From assembly GCA_013375405.1 (NCBI GenBank), contig JABXJU010000098.1, forward strand, positions 1-15,271: DNA of 15,271 nucleotides. Reading direction: 5' to 3'. Shown in pieces: positions 15,158 to 15,271 of the stretch. Under the pieces are notes generated by a model. The model was not told the DNA's origin. It did not search any database and saw only the letters and a list, made by a program, of their open reading frames with translations. A program made the position numbers and the translations under genes. The DNA is from Candidatus Helarchaeota archaeon (GTDB taxonomy: Archaea; Asgardarchaeota; Lokiarchaeia; Helarchaeales; HEL-GB-A). Numbering within the stretch: position 1 is the stretch's first letter; every line of letters starts with the position of its first letter.

Positions 15158-15162
15158 TGTTG

Positions 15163-15170
15163 TTTTTTTT
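15163..15170 (+). terminator. T8 run downstream of the 7TM gene and its trailing fragment
   Basis: Eight consecutive T lie inside the last codons of the remnant, where similarity to the parent gene has already stopped. A T-run of this length is a plausible archaeal terminator for the 13913-14968 transcript. Confidence 0.35.
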
Positions 15171-15176
15171 AATTAA

Positions 15177-15271
15177 TTTAAGATTTTAATTTTTAAAAAA
15201 AACCCAGTCTGAAATTTCGTAGTTATTTTTTCGTCGGTACTTTTTCTTGAAATACATTATTAAATGTTTTT
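15177..15271. other. AT-rich right edge without a recognisable gene
   Basis: Contains runs of A (about 15197-15204) and T, and no reading frame or repeat that I can support. Confidence 0.4.

Larger units (their letters stand above)
14991..15176 (+). pseudogene. Remnant of a second 384-residue-type gene (internal fragment)
   Basis: Encodes LKRHAASTSEI to KYHDKN, matching residues ~279-334 of the protein at 12302-13456 with 45 of 56 residues identical, then a novel VVFFN and stop. It lacks the first ~278 and last ~50 residues, and its only start is a TTG at 14991 without a ribosome site. Eleven of the 17 base differences or clusters change amino acids, so purifying selection looks relaxed. It could instead be a 61-residue expressed peptide, but decay of a duplicated gene is simpler. 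Confidence 0.75.

Noticed and set aside
1..15271. tRNA, rRNA, transposase or integrase genes
   Set aside because: No cloverleaf-like segment, rRNA-like block or transposase motif was found on either strand by reading.

Overview
The window looks like part of an AT-rich archaeal genome, most likely an Asgard (Promethearchaeota, Lokiarchaeia-like) archaeon. The reasons are a secreted FG-GAP / fibronectin-III / right-handed beta-helix surface protein, paired VAO-type flavoproteins and CCG-domain iron-sulfur proteins typical of anaerobes, TATA-like boxes with short leaders, and a 7TM protein whose soluble tail looks longin/roadblock-like. The taxon is inferred from gene content only; no rRNA, tRNA or ribosomal protein gene is present to confirm it.

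Layout. Positions 1-2533 (minus) hold the first ~844 codons of a very large secreted repeat protein that runs off the left edge. It has no stop in the window, so a scan for closed reading frames misses it. Positions 2828-10730 (minus) hold five co-directional redox genes, in transcription order: a ferredoxin-like/CCG protein with one degenerate CCG domain, a VAO/GlcD-type FAD protein, a classical two-CCG (HdrD/GlcF-like) protein, a second and larger VAO-type FAD protein with a ~220-residue extra C-terminus, and a phytoene-desaturase-like FAD oxidoreductase. The last four are tightly packed (7-bp overlap to ~37-bp gaps). The first is separated by a 146-bp gap with a hairpin and a TATA-like box. 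Divergent from the cluster, 10856-11977 (plus) encodes a surface-anchored polytopic membrane protein. Next come an unrecognised 384-residue soluble protein (12302-13456), a 447-bp non-coding stretch with two strong palindromes, a 7TM protein with a cytosolic tail (13913-14968), and a ~90% identical 167-bp fragment of the 384-residue gene (14991-15157).

How it may work together. The five redox genes most simply form an electron-transfer module. Two flavoproteins would oxidise (or reduce) organic substrates and pass electrons through [4Fe-4S] clusters and CCG-type clusters. A third, phytoene-desaturase-like flavoenzyme would act on a hydrophobic, perhaps isoprenoid, substrate. The C-terminus of the larger VAO protein has a tentative resemblance to SCP2 lipid-binding domains, which together with the phytoene-desaturase homologue hints at a lipid or isoprenoid substrate; this is a hypothesis. 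The right-hand part looks like an accessory, recombining region: an unrecognised gene, a decayed partial copy of it, palindromes and long AT-rich spacers around a putative receptor-like membrane protein.
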